Positions 34,655 to 43,770 of a DNA stretch of 64,000 nt are shown one piece after another. How positions within the stretch are numbered: the stretch's first letter is position 1; the number at the start of each line of letters is the position of its first letter. The stretch lies in assembly GCF_024713945.1 (NCBI RefSeq), contig NC_134682.1:2852001-2916000 (forward strand). Direction: 5' to 3'. The position numbers were made by a program, and so were the translations under genes. The notes under the pieces are model-generated. The model ran no database searches. It had not been told where the DNA came from and was given only the letters and a program-made list of their open reading frames with translations. Source of the stretch: Dermatophagoides farinae (lineage: Eukaryota; Arthropoda; Arachnida; Sarcoptiformes; Pyroglyphidae).

Positions 34655-35090
34655 AATAGACTGTAACACTATCCAAGAGTCTGGCATGAATTTGTCCAGA
34701 TGTCGGAATTTGATTTTTGATGTATTCGGATAGCGATTGCCATCTTTCTTGCCCATCGGAAAATTGGCTCCATTTTCCTTGATTTACATAGTTGTTAAAA
34801 TCTTCAATGAATTTAATGTAATCGTCCAATAATTATATCTGTTAATGGATGATATGAATTTCAAAAGATTGTTTAGCTTTATAATCAATGCTTACTTGTT
34901 GCCTTATTTTTCTTTATTTTGTCAACGATCGAACCGAAATGCGATCAGTATTCAAATCATCATTATATTTTTTTCTGTTACAAAAAATGTAACATCATGT
35001 GTGAACAAAAGAAAAATTTGTTAAAAAACACGATATTGTAGCAGTCAGCTATATATAGTTACGCATATTCCTGTTGAGTTTTCAATGACA
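34655..35090. other. Unassigned sequence between LINE and copia
   Basis: The minus strand at 34680-34840 gives a plausible helical coding stretch (FNNYVNQGKWSQFSDGQERW) that I cannot name; the rest is AT-rich. The bases at 34650-34690 reappear inverted at 42125-42165. Confidence 0.45.
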
Positions 35091-35874
35091 CGTAGCACTA
35101 ACAAAAACTGCACAATTGGTATATATAAGAACAACCAGTCGTAACAAGAACAAAAGCAAGACTAGAACTTTATTTTTTCAAACTCAATAATATCAACAGT
35201 AACAAAACAGTTCGATAATTCAATTAACATAAATACATTATTTCATATTTAACAATTAATCATAACACTCCCCCTTGTTGAAACACAAATAAATTTCACG
35301 TTTAGACTCATCTCGTTTAAATTCGAGACCAAGATAGTTGCCAGATTTCAAGACCTTTAGTTCAAAACTTCCTTTAAGATGACAAATAATAAAATCAATA
35401 TTTTCAATTTTTGGTGCACAAATTAAACCATCATCTACGTATAAAGTGACCATTGTAGGAAGATTATTGCCGACAAACTTAACATATAGACATGGATCAA
35501 ATGACGATGACACAAAACCAATATTCTTAATCACTTGATTGTAAAACCACGGAGAGAAACAGATGACGTAAGCGTAAGAAAGGTTTATAACAAATATGGT
35601 TTTAATAATATTGAGTATATTCGTGAGGAAAAAACAGAGAAGAAACAATGGTAAAAATAATAGCATAACATCGAATATTTATGCTCGAAAGGAGAATTGT
35701 AAAAATTCCATAATTGAATAATAGAACACAGCTAAACTAAGCCGTTTCACAACACTTGATCGAATAGCTTATTCCAAGCTCGTGGAGCCTGTTTCAAACC
35801 ATACAAGCCTTTATATAAACGACAAACCAGATTTTCATTTTGTACAAAACCAGGCGGTTGTTCCATGTAAATTT
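35090..35874 (-). mobile_element. Copia element A: 3' half of RT, 3' end and LTR
   Basis: From 35874 leftward the frame reads [20 protein letters not shown] then [19 protein letters not shown]. After a 213-bp insertion it continues IGFVSSSFDPCLYVKFVG, LYVDDGLI (the catalytic YVDD) and SGNYLGLEFKRDE. A polypurine tract AACAAGGGGGAG and an LTR starting TGTTATGATTAATTG at 35267 follow, ending about 35096. Element A's upstream RT half is on the other strand at 38944-39196. Dead. Confidence 0.85.
35540..35752. mobile_element. 213-bp MITE-like insertion in copia A
   Basis: Flanked by CACTTGAT on both sides (35532-35539 and 35753-35760), with ends TGTAAAACC and GGCCGTTTCACAA-like that form a short imperfect inverted repeat. 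Removing it brings the copia RT motifs on either side back together. An 8-bp duplication suggests a hAT- or P-type non-autonomous element. Confidence 0.7.
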
Positions 35875-36498
35875 TGTAGAAAATAACAATGAACTTTATT
35901 TGAATATAATAGTGTTTTTATATACAGTGGCTATGTGCCATACAAAAAGCACGTATGCTTAGCCAATATCATTTAACACACCCTTCTGGCTAAACATACG
36001 TGAAGTAAATACATTTAATTTAATTTTACATAAAGGTTTGGTCAATGCATCTGCTAATTGATCAGATGAAGATATTCTGGTAACTTTGACTTGATTATCA
36101 CCTTTCATTTTGGAGACTAATAATTTTTGATCATAAGCAAAATATCGCGATCTTTTGAATGCATTATTATCCATTATTGAAATAGCCGCACTATTGTCAA
36201 CATGTAGTATGTTAGGTGTATTGATTCCGAACTCTTGAAGAAGCTGTCTGATTGGTTCAGCATTTTTCCATCCTTCTAATGCAGCTGTTAATTCTGCTTC
36301 ACAAGTTGAATGTGGTAATCTTGACTGTTTTTTCGAAGACCAATTAATTGGTGATTTGTCAATGAAAGTAACTGTACCACTGGTTGCATTTGAATTACTA
36401 TCCGAACGAAATTGAATTCGATTCGTTGATGTTCCATGTTTGCAAAATAATCTTTTGCTTGTTCCGGTGACGAGCCACCCAAACCTGTAGACAATCAA
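35875..36498 (-). mobile_element. Copia element B: RNase H end and 3' LTR
   Basis: The minus strand 36498-35959 reads WSSKKQSRLPHSTCEAELTA, HVDNSAAISIMDNNAFKRSR, DQKLLVSKM and DQLADALTKPL, the copia RNase H domain. It ends over the LTR (TGTTAAATGATATTGGC at 35978, ending CTACA at 35875; 104 bp). AAATT follows at 35874-35870. The 5' LTR and gag of the same element are on the plus strand at 39197-40157. Confidence 0.88.
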
Positions 36499-36533
36499 AT
36501 AATATTAAAAAAATTAGATATTCAAATAGAAAA

Positions 36534-37110
36534 TCAAAATCGATAAAAAAAATTACCTTTCAAGTATTCGATTTCGTATGTTTTATAATTCGTTGTTTTT
36601 TTTCTCCATTCTGTAAATTGCGGTATCGAATAGAATGAACGGTAGAAATTATCACCATTAAACACATTTATGACCGGTGTGATTAATCTTAAAAATTTCC
36701 ACCATTCGGTTAATGAATTCAAATTTCTGAAATTCAAATTGCAAAAAGAAAATTATATTTTGTTCAAATGAATTGTCTTGAAACATACTTGAGCTCCTTT
36801 TCCTTTTAAAGAAAAATCATCTTTGATTTTTAATGGACCATTTATCCACTTAATTTGCTTGATAATTTTTTCAATTTGAGTACTCGACATTGATGCCGAT
36901 TTTAGCATTATTTGAGCAATTTTTGGCCCAAATCCTTCCACGATGTCGTGAAAAAGATCGGGTGGTGAAACTTGGAATATGTTTACGCCAATCCCATCCA
37001 AACATGATTTTTTTTATACCCAATGGACTTTTATATTTTTTGTTTGATAATTTTTCCAATTCCTCTCTATAGAGGCTAGAGAAAAATATTTTTATATATA
37101 TGTAAGATAA
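36534..37110 (-). pseudogene. Transposase-like fragment of an unnamed family, copy 1
   Basis: Frames on the minus strand contain VSPPDLFHDIVEGFGPKIAQ and TEWWKFLRLITPVINVF, resembling the C-terminal third of a large transposase-like protein frequent in arthropod and cnidarian genomes (motif PPD--HD--EG). A related plus-strand copy is at 43771-45320. I do not know its superfamily. Confidence 0.5.
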
Positions 37111-38190
37111 GAACAATTTTTTAGCATGAATCTACTATTAATTGTTCCTACTGCAATGGTCGAAAGTTTCAGCAAATTTAATCAATCGTGTGATTGATAT
37201 TATGGCCAGTGAAATTGACAGACGTTAGTATTGGAAATTATCTAAGCTGATTGAGTATTAACGATCAACTTTTATCAATTGAAATTGAAGTAAATGATTT
37301 TACAATTAAAAATTTGGACAAAAGATCATGAGAGGACATTGGATATTACATCCCCCCACTTTAAGACGGAAAAACAGGCGAAAAAAGGAAAGAATCAAGA
37401 AAGAATAAAGGGAATGGGAACTCACTTTTGACTCCAAACATAAATTTTCTTGGATTTCGATTTCTTGAATTTCAGAAATGTTTAAATTCTGAGATGGTTC
37501 CTCCTCGGATATCCACATTTTCGGATTTTCCACATTTAGGCTTTATATTTTTTTTCATCTATAATTTTATCATCTTGAAAATTCCATTTTTATTTTAGAC
37601 AATTTCGTTGTCATATTCGGTTTACGAGTAGTTGTGGTTGTTGAGGTGGTAGTGGTAGTAGTTGACAACGTGGTGGTGGTGAAAGAGGAAGACAAAGAAA
37701 ATTTGATCGGGGAAATAGTTGTTGAACGGATATTTAGAAACAAAATTTTCTTATCTAACTTTTTGCCCGGTGATGGGTTCTTGTCAAATAATGTATGTTG
37801 AGGATGAGAGATAATGAAATTACGTTTGTGTTAAAAAATGTATTTTTTATTTATAAATCATGAAAAAATAAATTAATTACATTTTTTTATACACCAAATC
37901 ATCAAAAATTCGAAACATGCTGTTTTTCAACATACATTCATAGATATCGTTATTTTTTAACAATATTTTAACAAACGGACCAAATTTAATGTAACCAAAT
38001 TTTTAGAAACTGATGATTTTTTAAGCTCCAAAAATATTTCATTATTTCCAAGATATTGACATTTATCAATTAACATGAATTCATCTTTATCACAATCAAA
38101 TTCGTAACGAAGGACTTTATTTAGATTAACGGTGTTGTTCCATTTTATCTGATCGATTATCTTTTCAAAATATCCGAATTTGTCTAATTC
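37110..38190 (-). pseudogene. env-bearing element, 3' LTR and broken env-like copy 3
   Basis: From right to left: an env middle fragment (LRYEFDCDKDEFMLIDKCQY, about 38180-37975), a Ser/Thr-rich part near 37620-37720 (out of frame, encoded by GTGGTTGT-type repeats), the acidic tail, a PPT at 37365, and an LTR start TGTAATATCCAATGTCC at 37350 running to about 37100. The signal peptide and membrane helix are missing. It is similar to, but diverged from, the 26.8-kb copy. Confidence 0.65.
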
Positions 38191-38430
38191 AGCATCACGG
38201 TTGATTTTTGTTTTTTGTTTTCCCAACAATCTTCAACTTTACGTCCAATTTTATGACAAAATGAACATTTGAAACCATTTTTAAATTTTTTCTTTTCTTT
38301 GGCTGATTTAGCTTTTTCAGATTTTTCATTTGAGCCGAAATTAGATGAAATTGATTGAGATTTAACTTTCTCATCATATTCAATAAACTCATTCATAATG
38401 TCGTTCATTGTGCCATTTTGATTCATCATT
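38190..38430 (-). pseudogene. Copia gag zinc-knuckle fragment
   Basis: The frame reads MNDIMNEFIEYDEKVKSQSI, then FKNGFKCSFCHKIGRKVEDC. It is fused by a junction to the env-like fragment at about 38190. Closely related to 31683-31928. Confidence 0.7.
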
Positions 38431-38943
38431 ATACGGATCAGCCAATTGTTCGAATTTAGAATTCGATCGAAGCATGCTCATAACAATCACACAACGATGT
38501 TTGTCGGTGTATTTACACTATTTGGATTCAATAGATTCGAATTTTGTTATGATTGTTTCCAACCAAGTTCTTGACCCACCGTTGGTGGAGTGGGGTGGAT
38601 TCGACCCGAAAGTTGGAATGTTATTTGAGAAAGGTGGTTCATGTGTTTCACTATTTTGATTTTGGTACCTTCCATCTGGATATCTATTTCTCTTGTTTTT
38701 CTTTTTTTTCTTTTCTTGATGATGAGCATTGCTTGCGTTTTTCTAGGGTTTGTTTAGAAACTACTGCGCAAGTGTTGAAACCAGAGGTCATGCACGTCAG
38801 CGCTACGAAATCGAACAAAAATTAGAAATTCTAAAAATTCAATTGGCTTTTTGATTAATTTGTCGATGTATCTCACTAAAATAATAAACTATTAAAAATT
38901 CATCCTTTTTACCAAATGTTTTGTAAACGTGGAAGTTTGTTCC
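38431..38943. other. Junction-rich sequence
   Basis: Remains of copia gag on the minus strand up to about 38560, then AT- and T-rich sequence without a convincing frame. Confidence 0.4.
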
Positions 38944-39196
38944 ACGACAAGTTGATAAGAATATTGTTACTGTCAAATGGATTTTTCGAATCAAAAACGA
39001 TGGTCGATATAAAGCACGATTGGTAGCTCGTGGCTTCAGTCAACGTAAGAATGAAGATTATTTTGAGACGTACAGTCCGGTGGTGTCGATTGAAACAATT
39101 AGATTGACGCTTTCGATCGCTGCAAGATTGAATTATAAGATTTGTCAATTTGATGTGTGCACTGCTTTCCTGAATGGTACAATTGATGACGAAATT
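38944..39196 (+). pseudogene. Copia element A: 5' half of the RT domain
   Basis: The plus strand reads VKWIFRIKNDGRYKARLVAR, GFSQRKNEDYFETYSPVV, ETIRLTLSIAARLNYKICQF and DVCTAFLNGTIDDEI, the first half of a copia reverse transcriptase. It stops exactly at AAATT, followed by the LTR of element B. The second half of the same domain, adjoining the other end of element B, lies on the minus strand at 35874. Confidence 0.9.
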
Positions 39197-39302
39197 TGTT
39201 AAATGATATTGGCTAAGCATACGTCCTTTTTTTTGTGGCACATAGCCACTGTATATAAAAAATACTATTATATTCAAATAAAGTTCATTCTTATTTTCTA
39301 CA
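39197..39302 (+). mobile_element. Copia element B: 5' LTR (106 bp) and primer-binding site
   Basis: Starts TGTTAAATGATATTGGC, ends TTTTCTACA, preceded by AAATT (39192-39196) and followed by TGGTAGCAAGCGGTGG. The last resembles a tRNA-Met-type primer-binding site (TGGTA-C). A TATATAAA box and AATAAAG are inside. It differs from the 3' LTR at 35875-35978 at about five positions. Confidence 0.88.
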
Positions 39303-39352
39303 TGGTAGCAAGCGGTGGTTTTGATTTTTTCTTTTCTTTTGTGAATTCCAAT

Positions 39353-40157
39353 ATGGATCAGCTACAATTGTTAAATACGTTGTCAATTACCGGTATTAAA
39401 AAGTTTGATGGAACAAATTTTAAATATTGGCTGGATGAAGTCAAGCTTTGGTGTGATGGCTGTAATCTTTCTGATTTACTGGAAATAACTTCTGAAGATA
39501 ATGTAAGTGCTAACATTAAAAAAAATTGAAAATGTTACGTGCTCGAATTTTAAGTTTTATCCGAGAAGATATAAGAGAGGCATTTTTGGATTGTGAATTG
39601 CCTAGTGAAATTATAAGTCAAATTAAAAAATCGTTTCGACAAACAAAATCAATTTTATAAAACAAATTTGGTCGATAAGTTAATGAATATGAAATTAAAA
39701 TCTGATGAAGATTTAACTGTTTTTCTTTGTCGTTTTGATTCATTGGTCTTACAAGCTAAAAATGCTGGTGCTGTGCTTCAAGATGATGTAATAATAAATT
39801 TTTTGTTAAATTCCTTGCCAAATGATTATGAAAAAATTAAAGAAGATATTCTTGATAATACTGACAATATTCCCGTTTCTTTGGATAAAGTAAAGGACAA
39901 ATTAAGAGCAAAATTTAATCGTCTTAAAAGTCGAATTGTCACGTCATCAGAGAATCAAGCTCTTCGAGTTCGAAATCAACGTGGTAATTTTCGAACGGAA
40001 AATTTTTCAAATATCAATCGAAATTGTTTCAAGTGTGGTGGTAGAGGTCATATTGCAAGAGTTTGTCCTAGTGGTAATTTTTTCAACGAACAAAATCATA
40101 GATCTATTTCGAGCAACAATCAAACAAACACACTCAGCTCTCAAGTGAATACAAGTC
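39353..40157 (+). pseudogene. Copia element B: gag, frameshifted
   Basis: Starts MDQLQLLNTLSITGIKKFDG then TNFKYWLDEVKLWCDGCN; an A-run at about 39520 shifts the frame. It continues NMKLKSDEDLTVFLCRFDSL, NFLLNSLPNDYEKIKEDIL and the zinc knuckle CFKCGGRGHIARVC. It ends abruptly where an LTR piece in the opposite orientation begins. Confidence 0.88.
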
Positions 40158-40213
40158 ATACAGTGGCTATGTGCCATACAAAAAGCACGTATGCTTAGCC
40201 AATATCATTTAAC
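40158..40213 (-). repeat. Inverted LTR fragment of copia B
   Basis: About 55 bp identical in type to the first part of the copia B LTR, but in minus orientation (ACAGTGGCTATGTGCC ... ATATCATTTAAC). It marks the right end of the inferred inversion. Confidence 0.85.
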
Positions 40214-40294
40214 GAATTGTAAATAAACTTTTTTTAAAAATTTTAACTTTTGGATTTGATTGTTTATTTTCAGTTCTTTTGGTGATGTCTTTCC

Positions 40295-41906
40295 ATGTCT
40301 GAAGAAGATAAATTCACCACACATCAATACTCAACACGATCAACTGGTCCTGCTCCTAGTCTCATACCAATCTCCACTCAAACAAAAAAACAAGAAAAAA
40401 CCAAAACAAAAGAAGAAAATTACTGTTGACTTGACTGAAATTCTAGAAGAAGAAATGGCAGATCAAGGTGCTTCAAACGCCGGTCAAGTTGTGACTCAAC
40501 ATATCACTTTACAGCAACCACATACCCAAGGTCTCCCAAAAGATGAGGTAGTAAATCTCGAAAAAGACATGGCTGACAAAACAGTCGGGGGTGTCAGCGT
40601 ATTTAACAATCAAGGATATGCAACATACACTGGTACTATCCCATTTGCCAAGGTTGACTGTGCCGATTCTACTGAATGTTTCAACAATTTGGTTCGCGGA
40701 AAACTAGCATCACCTTTCCCAGCATTCCCGGTAGACACAACTCGTACTGGTATGAACACTCACGAGTTTTACATTTGGTTTTGTCAAGCAGCTGGTATGG
40801 GATATATTCTTGACCGTTTAACATTGTCTGCTGAAAAAATTTCATCTGAAAACGCAATGCGTTATGGTATTGGCACTTTGGTCTCGTACAAAATCAATGA
40901 ATTGACCGTTTATCCGATGAGTGTGGTCGACAAAGTTACTTTCGCCATTTTGAAATCAGCATATCCTGCTTCAATAATGACAGAGGCGTTGTGGATTACC
41001 TACAACCAGAATCAAAAATTTTCGTATTTGGGAACAATTTTCAATTACACTTTCATGACACGTACTTCAATGACTGTTACTCAACTAATTGCATATTCAT
41101 ATGCAAAGTTTTGCTTTGCTATGATAGGAAAAGAACCTTCAACTTCAACATGCAATCTGGTCAAAGCTTTAACAGGGGCCAAAGCTGACTTCTATTTCAC
41201 CCCTGTCGAAATAGGGGTATGGGATGACATGGCTTGTGTTACAACCGAATTGAAACAAGAGATGTTGAAGTCCATGTTCAAACGACCCAATGAATTGACT
41301 GAACTGTTTGAAATTTTGTACAACCGGTTCAAAACATATGGCCTAACATCCATGATCGCGATCACCGAAGCTATTGACAAGTTCCCTCATTTCCCTTGGG
41401 ATTATATCACATCAGAATGGTATCATGGTGAAATGGATAAATACATGTCAGCTGCTGAAGCAGTTACCGCCTTAGAATTTCCGGCATTGTATAAAGATGT
41501 TCTTACCGCACATCCAGTAACCGGCTATCGAAAGCTGGCAGGTTTTTGTGCTAAGGTCCTTGAATTCAGTGGTGTTAATAACACCTTGAGAAACCATGAA
41601 GGTCTCAAGCGGATCCGTTTACCAGATGACCGGGTCCAGTATATTAAAGGTCTCGTTGCTGCACCAATTGGATCGAGAAACCAGAGATTTTCACAGACAA
41701 CATATGATCGATTGAAAAGATATTCAATGAAATTGTGTGGTGCTAATTTTGATGATCCGAATATTGCCGCAAGCCGACAAGGTATTATATATGCAAAAAT
41801 CCGAGAACGTGAAGAACAAGAACAAGCTCGAATGCAGCAAATGTTACAACAATTTCATCAACAAGTTGGGCCGATTCCTGCAGCACCAGCTGCCCCTCGC
41901 CAGTGA
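40295..41906 (+). CDS. Long intact ORF, candidate endogenous viral nucleoprotein-like gene
   Basis: An open frame spans 40260-41906 without a stop; the firm core starts at the ATG at 40455 (483 residues). A better-looking start at 40295 reads MSEEDKFTTHQYSTRSTGPA but is one frame away and would need a shift within the A-rich 40380-40425. The protein has a Lys-rich N-terminal region, a compact mixed-helix core (MRYGIGTLVSYKINELTVYP, FPHFPWDYITSEWYHGEMDK, GYRKLAGFCAKVLEFSGVNN) and a Gln/Ala/Pro tail. It has no signal peptide, zinc knuckle, RT or transposase motif. Third positions carry more G/C than the neighbours. Size and architecture are like nucleoproteins of negative-strand RNA viruses, several of which are endogenised in arthropods, but I recognise no diagnostic motif. 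A retroelement capsid is the alternative. Downstream, 41967-42010 has several A7-A9 runs. Confidence 0.4.
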
Positions 41907-42008
41907 GACATTTTTGGTTTGTTCTCAGTCTTATACTTTTTTCATTTTTATCTTTTATTCCAATTTAAAAAAACTAAACTTTTGAACTAAAAAACTTTAA
42001 AAAAAAAC

Positions 42009-42130
42009 TATGAAAGAAGATTTGAAGTTCATGATTATGCTGATTGTTCAAAATATCTTGGCCTTAACATCGAGGTTGATAATGCTGCAATCTTCATTGA
42101 TCAAACAAAATATATTGTTAGCATACTCAT
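42009..42130 (+). pseudogene. Copia RT C-terminal fragment
   Basis: The frame reads FEVHDYADCSKYLGLNIEVD then AAIFIDQTKYIVSIL, the copia stretch after the YVDD block. It directly follows the A9 run that ends the preceding ORF region. Confidence 0.75.
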
Positions 42131-42164
42131 GCCAGACTCTTGGATAGTGTTACAGTCTATTAAA

Positions 42165-42376
42165 ATATCAAATTTAAACACAAAGCAATCGTTTCAATTG
42201 ATTTCAAAGGCGCTTTTGATAATGCCCCTCATTCAATAATTATTCAACAATTACAAAAATTAGCTTGCCCTTATTTTCTTCAATCCATTATTTCTCATTA
42301 TTTACATAACAGAAAAGTTCATTTTCTTTCTGATCATCACAATATCACTCATCTTCCTTTGGGACGTGTGTATTAA
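42165..42376 (+). pseudogene. LINE RT fragment, copy 2
   Basis: Same sequence as 34100-34310 in the opposite orientation (AIVSIDFKGAFDNAPHSIII, HYLHNRKVHF). It joins the gag fragment at exactly the same base as the other copy, at CTTTGGGACGTGTGTATTAA. Confidence 0.85.
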
Positions 42377-42392
42377 TATTCTTCGATCTACG

Positions 42393-42995
42393 ATGTCTGA
42401 TGATCTGTCAAAACGTCGAGCTCTCCGAATTAAGATTACCAAAGCGTCGCGTCAGTTGATTGTTCTATCGTTGGAACAATTATTATCTCTTCAGTATGAA
42501 TACGATATCGTCAGTGAATTATGTTTATTGGAAAATCCGCAAGATTATGACGAACAAAGGTCGAAAGACGATCTTTACAAACAAAAAATTGAAGCGTTAA
42601 TCGCATTCGAACGTACGAAAAACCAATTGGCTTCCATTTCCATTGAGGATGACGAGTTAGCTTCTGAATTCAACAATGTGACTGGTCCTAGTTCAACTTC
42701 AATCAATCCTCGTGGTCCACTGTCTTCGCAAGGTGATCTATCTTTTTCTCTGTCTAATCCGATTCGTATAAATAATATGGCTTATCCAACGTCTGTGCGA
42801 GCTTCTGATTTGTTGACCTCCGATGGAAATGTCATGAACTGGTGTCCGTTTCGTTTGTCTTTTGAGGACGAAGTTATGAAAAACCCGAATTTGTTGGATA
42901 CTAAAAAACGTAATCTTCTACTTTTACAAAATGATGCTTTGGACCGTGGAATGGATTTAGTTCGTCAAGAGAAAACATTGCAACATTATCTCTTC
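42393..42995 (+). pseudogene. BEL/Pao-like gag N-terminal fragment, copy 2
   Basis: About 200 codons starting MSDDLSKRRALRIKITKASR and running past copy 1 into NWCPFRLSFEDEVMKNPNLL, then KKRNLLLLQNDALDRGMDLV. This is a helical, zinc-knuckle-free Gag start of the kind that opens BEL/Pao polyproteins; the family call is moderate. It ends at a junction with an env-like tail on the other strand. Confidence 0.7.
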
Positions 42996-43195
42996 TTTAT
43001 TTTTACCAATAAATTTATAAAATTTTCCCATTATGAAAAACGGTATGGTTGCCAATAAATTGATGATGATGTCCAAAATTATACCCCAAAAACCGATACG
43101 TTCATCATTGTTGATGATGATTTTTCTTTCGGCTACCATTTCAACTTTTATTTCTTCGGTATTTGATTTCATAATTTGAGACATTGGATATTACA
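42996..43195 (-). pseudogene. env-like C-terminal fragment, copy 4
   Basis: The minus strand holds the juxtamembrane helix and membrane segment (IILDIIINLLATIPFFIMG) and the start of the cytoplasmic tail, without PPT or LTR. Confidence 0.75.
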
Positions 43196-43324
43196 TAGAT
43201 ATTCACATGCCCACGTCGATGAAAATATTGATAAAACTTTATACGACGTACTCACTATAACAAATGAAATACCAAGTTACCGAAAAAAGAACCAAATAAT
43301 AATAAATATTAAAACGATGATTGC

Positions 43325-43400
43325 TAAAAGAATTTGAAGCGTTAATTCAATTAACATAAATACATTATTTCATATTCAACAATTAATCATTAGTCTAATA
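43325..43400 (-). repeat. Copia A-type LTR fragment
   Basis: TTCAATTAACATAAATACAT and the following ATTATTTCATATTCAACAATTAATCAT match the copia A LTR at 35213-35264. Confidence 0.7.
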
Positions 43401-43402
43401 GT

Positions 43403-43490
43403 CTTAGGGTTACCAGACGTCCGGATTTTGCCCAGACATGTCCGGATTTTCAGTAATCTGCCCGGACTTTGTTCGGATTTGAAAAATGAC
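43403..43490. repeat. DNA-transposon terminus-like repeat
   Basis: TAGGGTTACCAGACGTCCGG followed by further CCGGA(T/C)TTT iterations with CAGACATG between. GGGTTACCAGACGTCCGG-type ends are common termini of arthropod DNA transposons. It may be the 5' terminus of the element encoding the frame downstream; I found no matching right end. Confidence 0.45.
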
Positions 43491-43770
43491 CAAAAAAATT
43501 AAAATTTGTGAAAATTTCATCATATGTTAATTTATAATAAATAATAAACCAATTATAAAGCCACAAAACGTAACAAATTTTATGAGTAAACCCAAAGAAC
43601 TGCTAGAAACTCATAAATATATGATGTAAGCTTTACATTAATGTTTACAATTGTAAAGCATTAATGCTTGGCAAGATTTTTTCAATGGTAGCAGCAAAGT
43701 AATTTCAGAAATTGAAAGTCTTAACGCCTTTCTCATATGCTTCCATTTTCCGTTTTGTTCTTCGTTTCCT

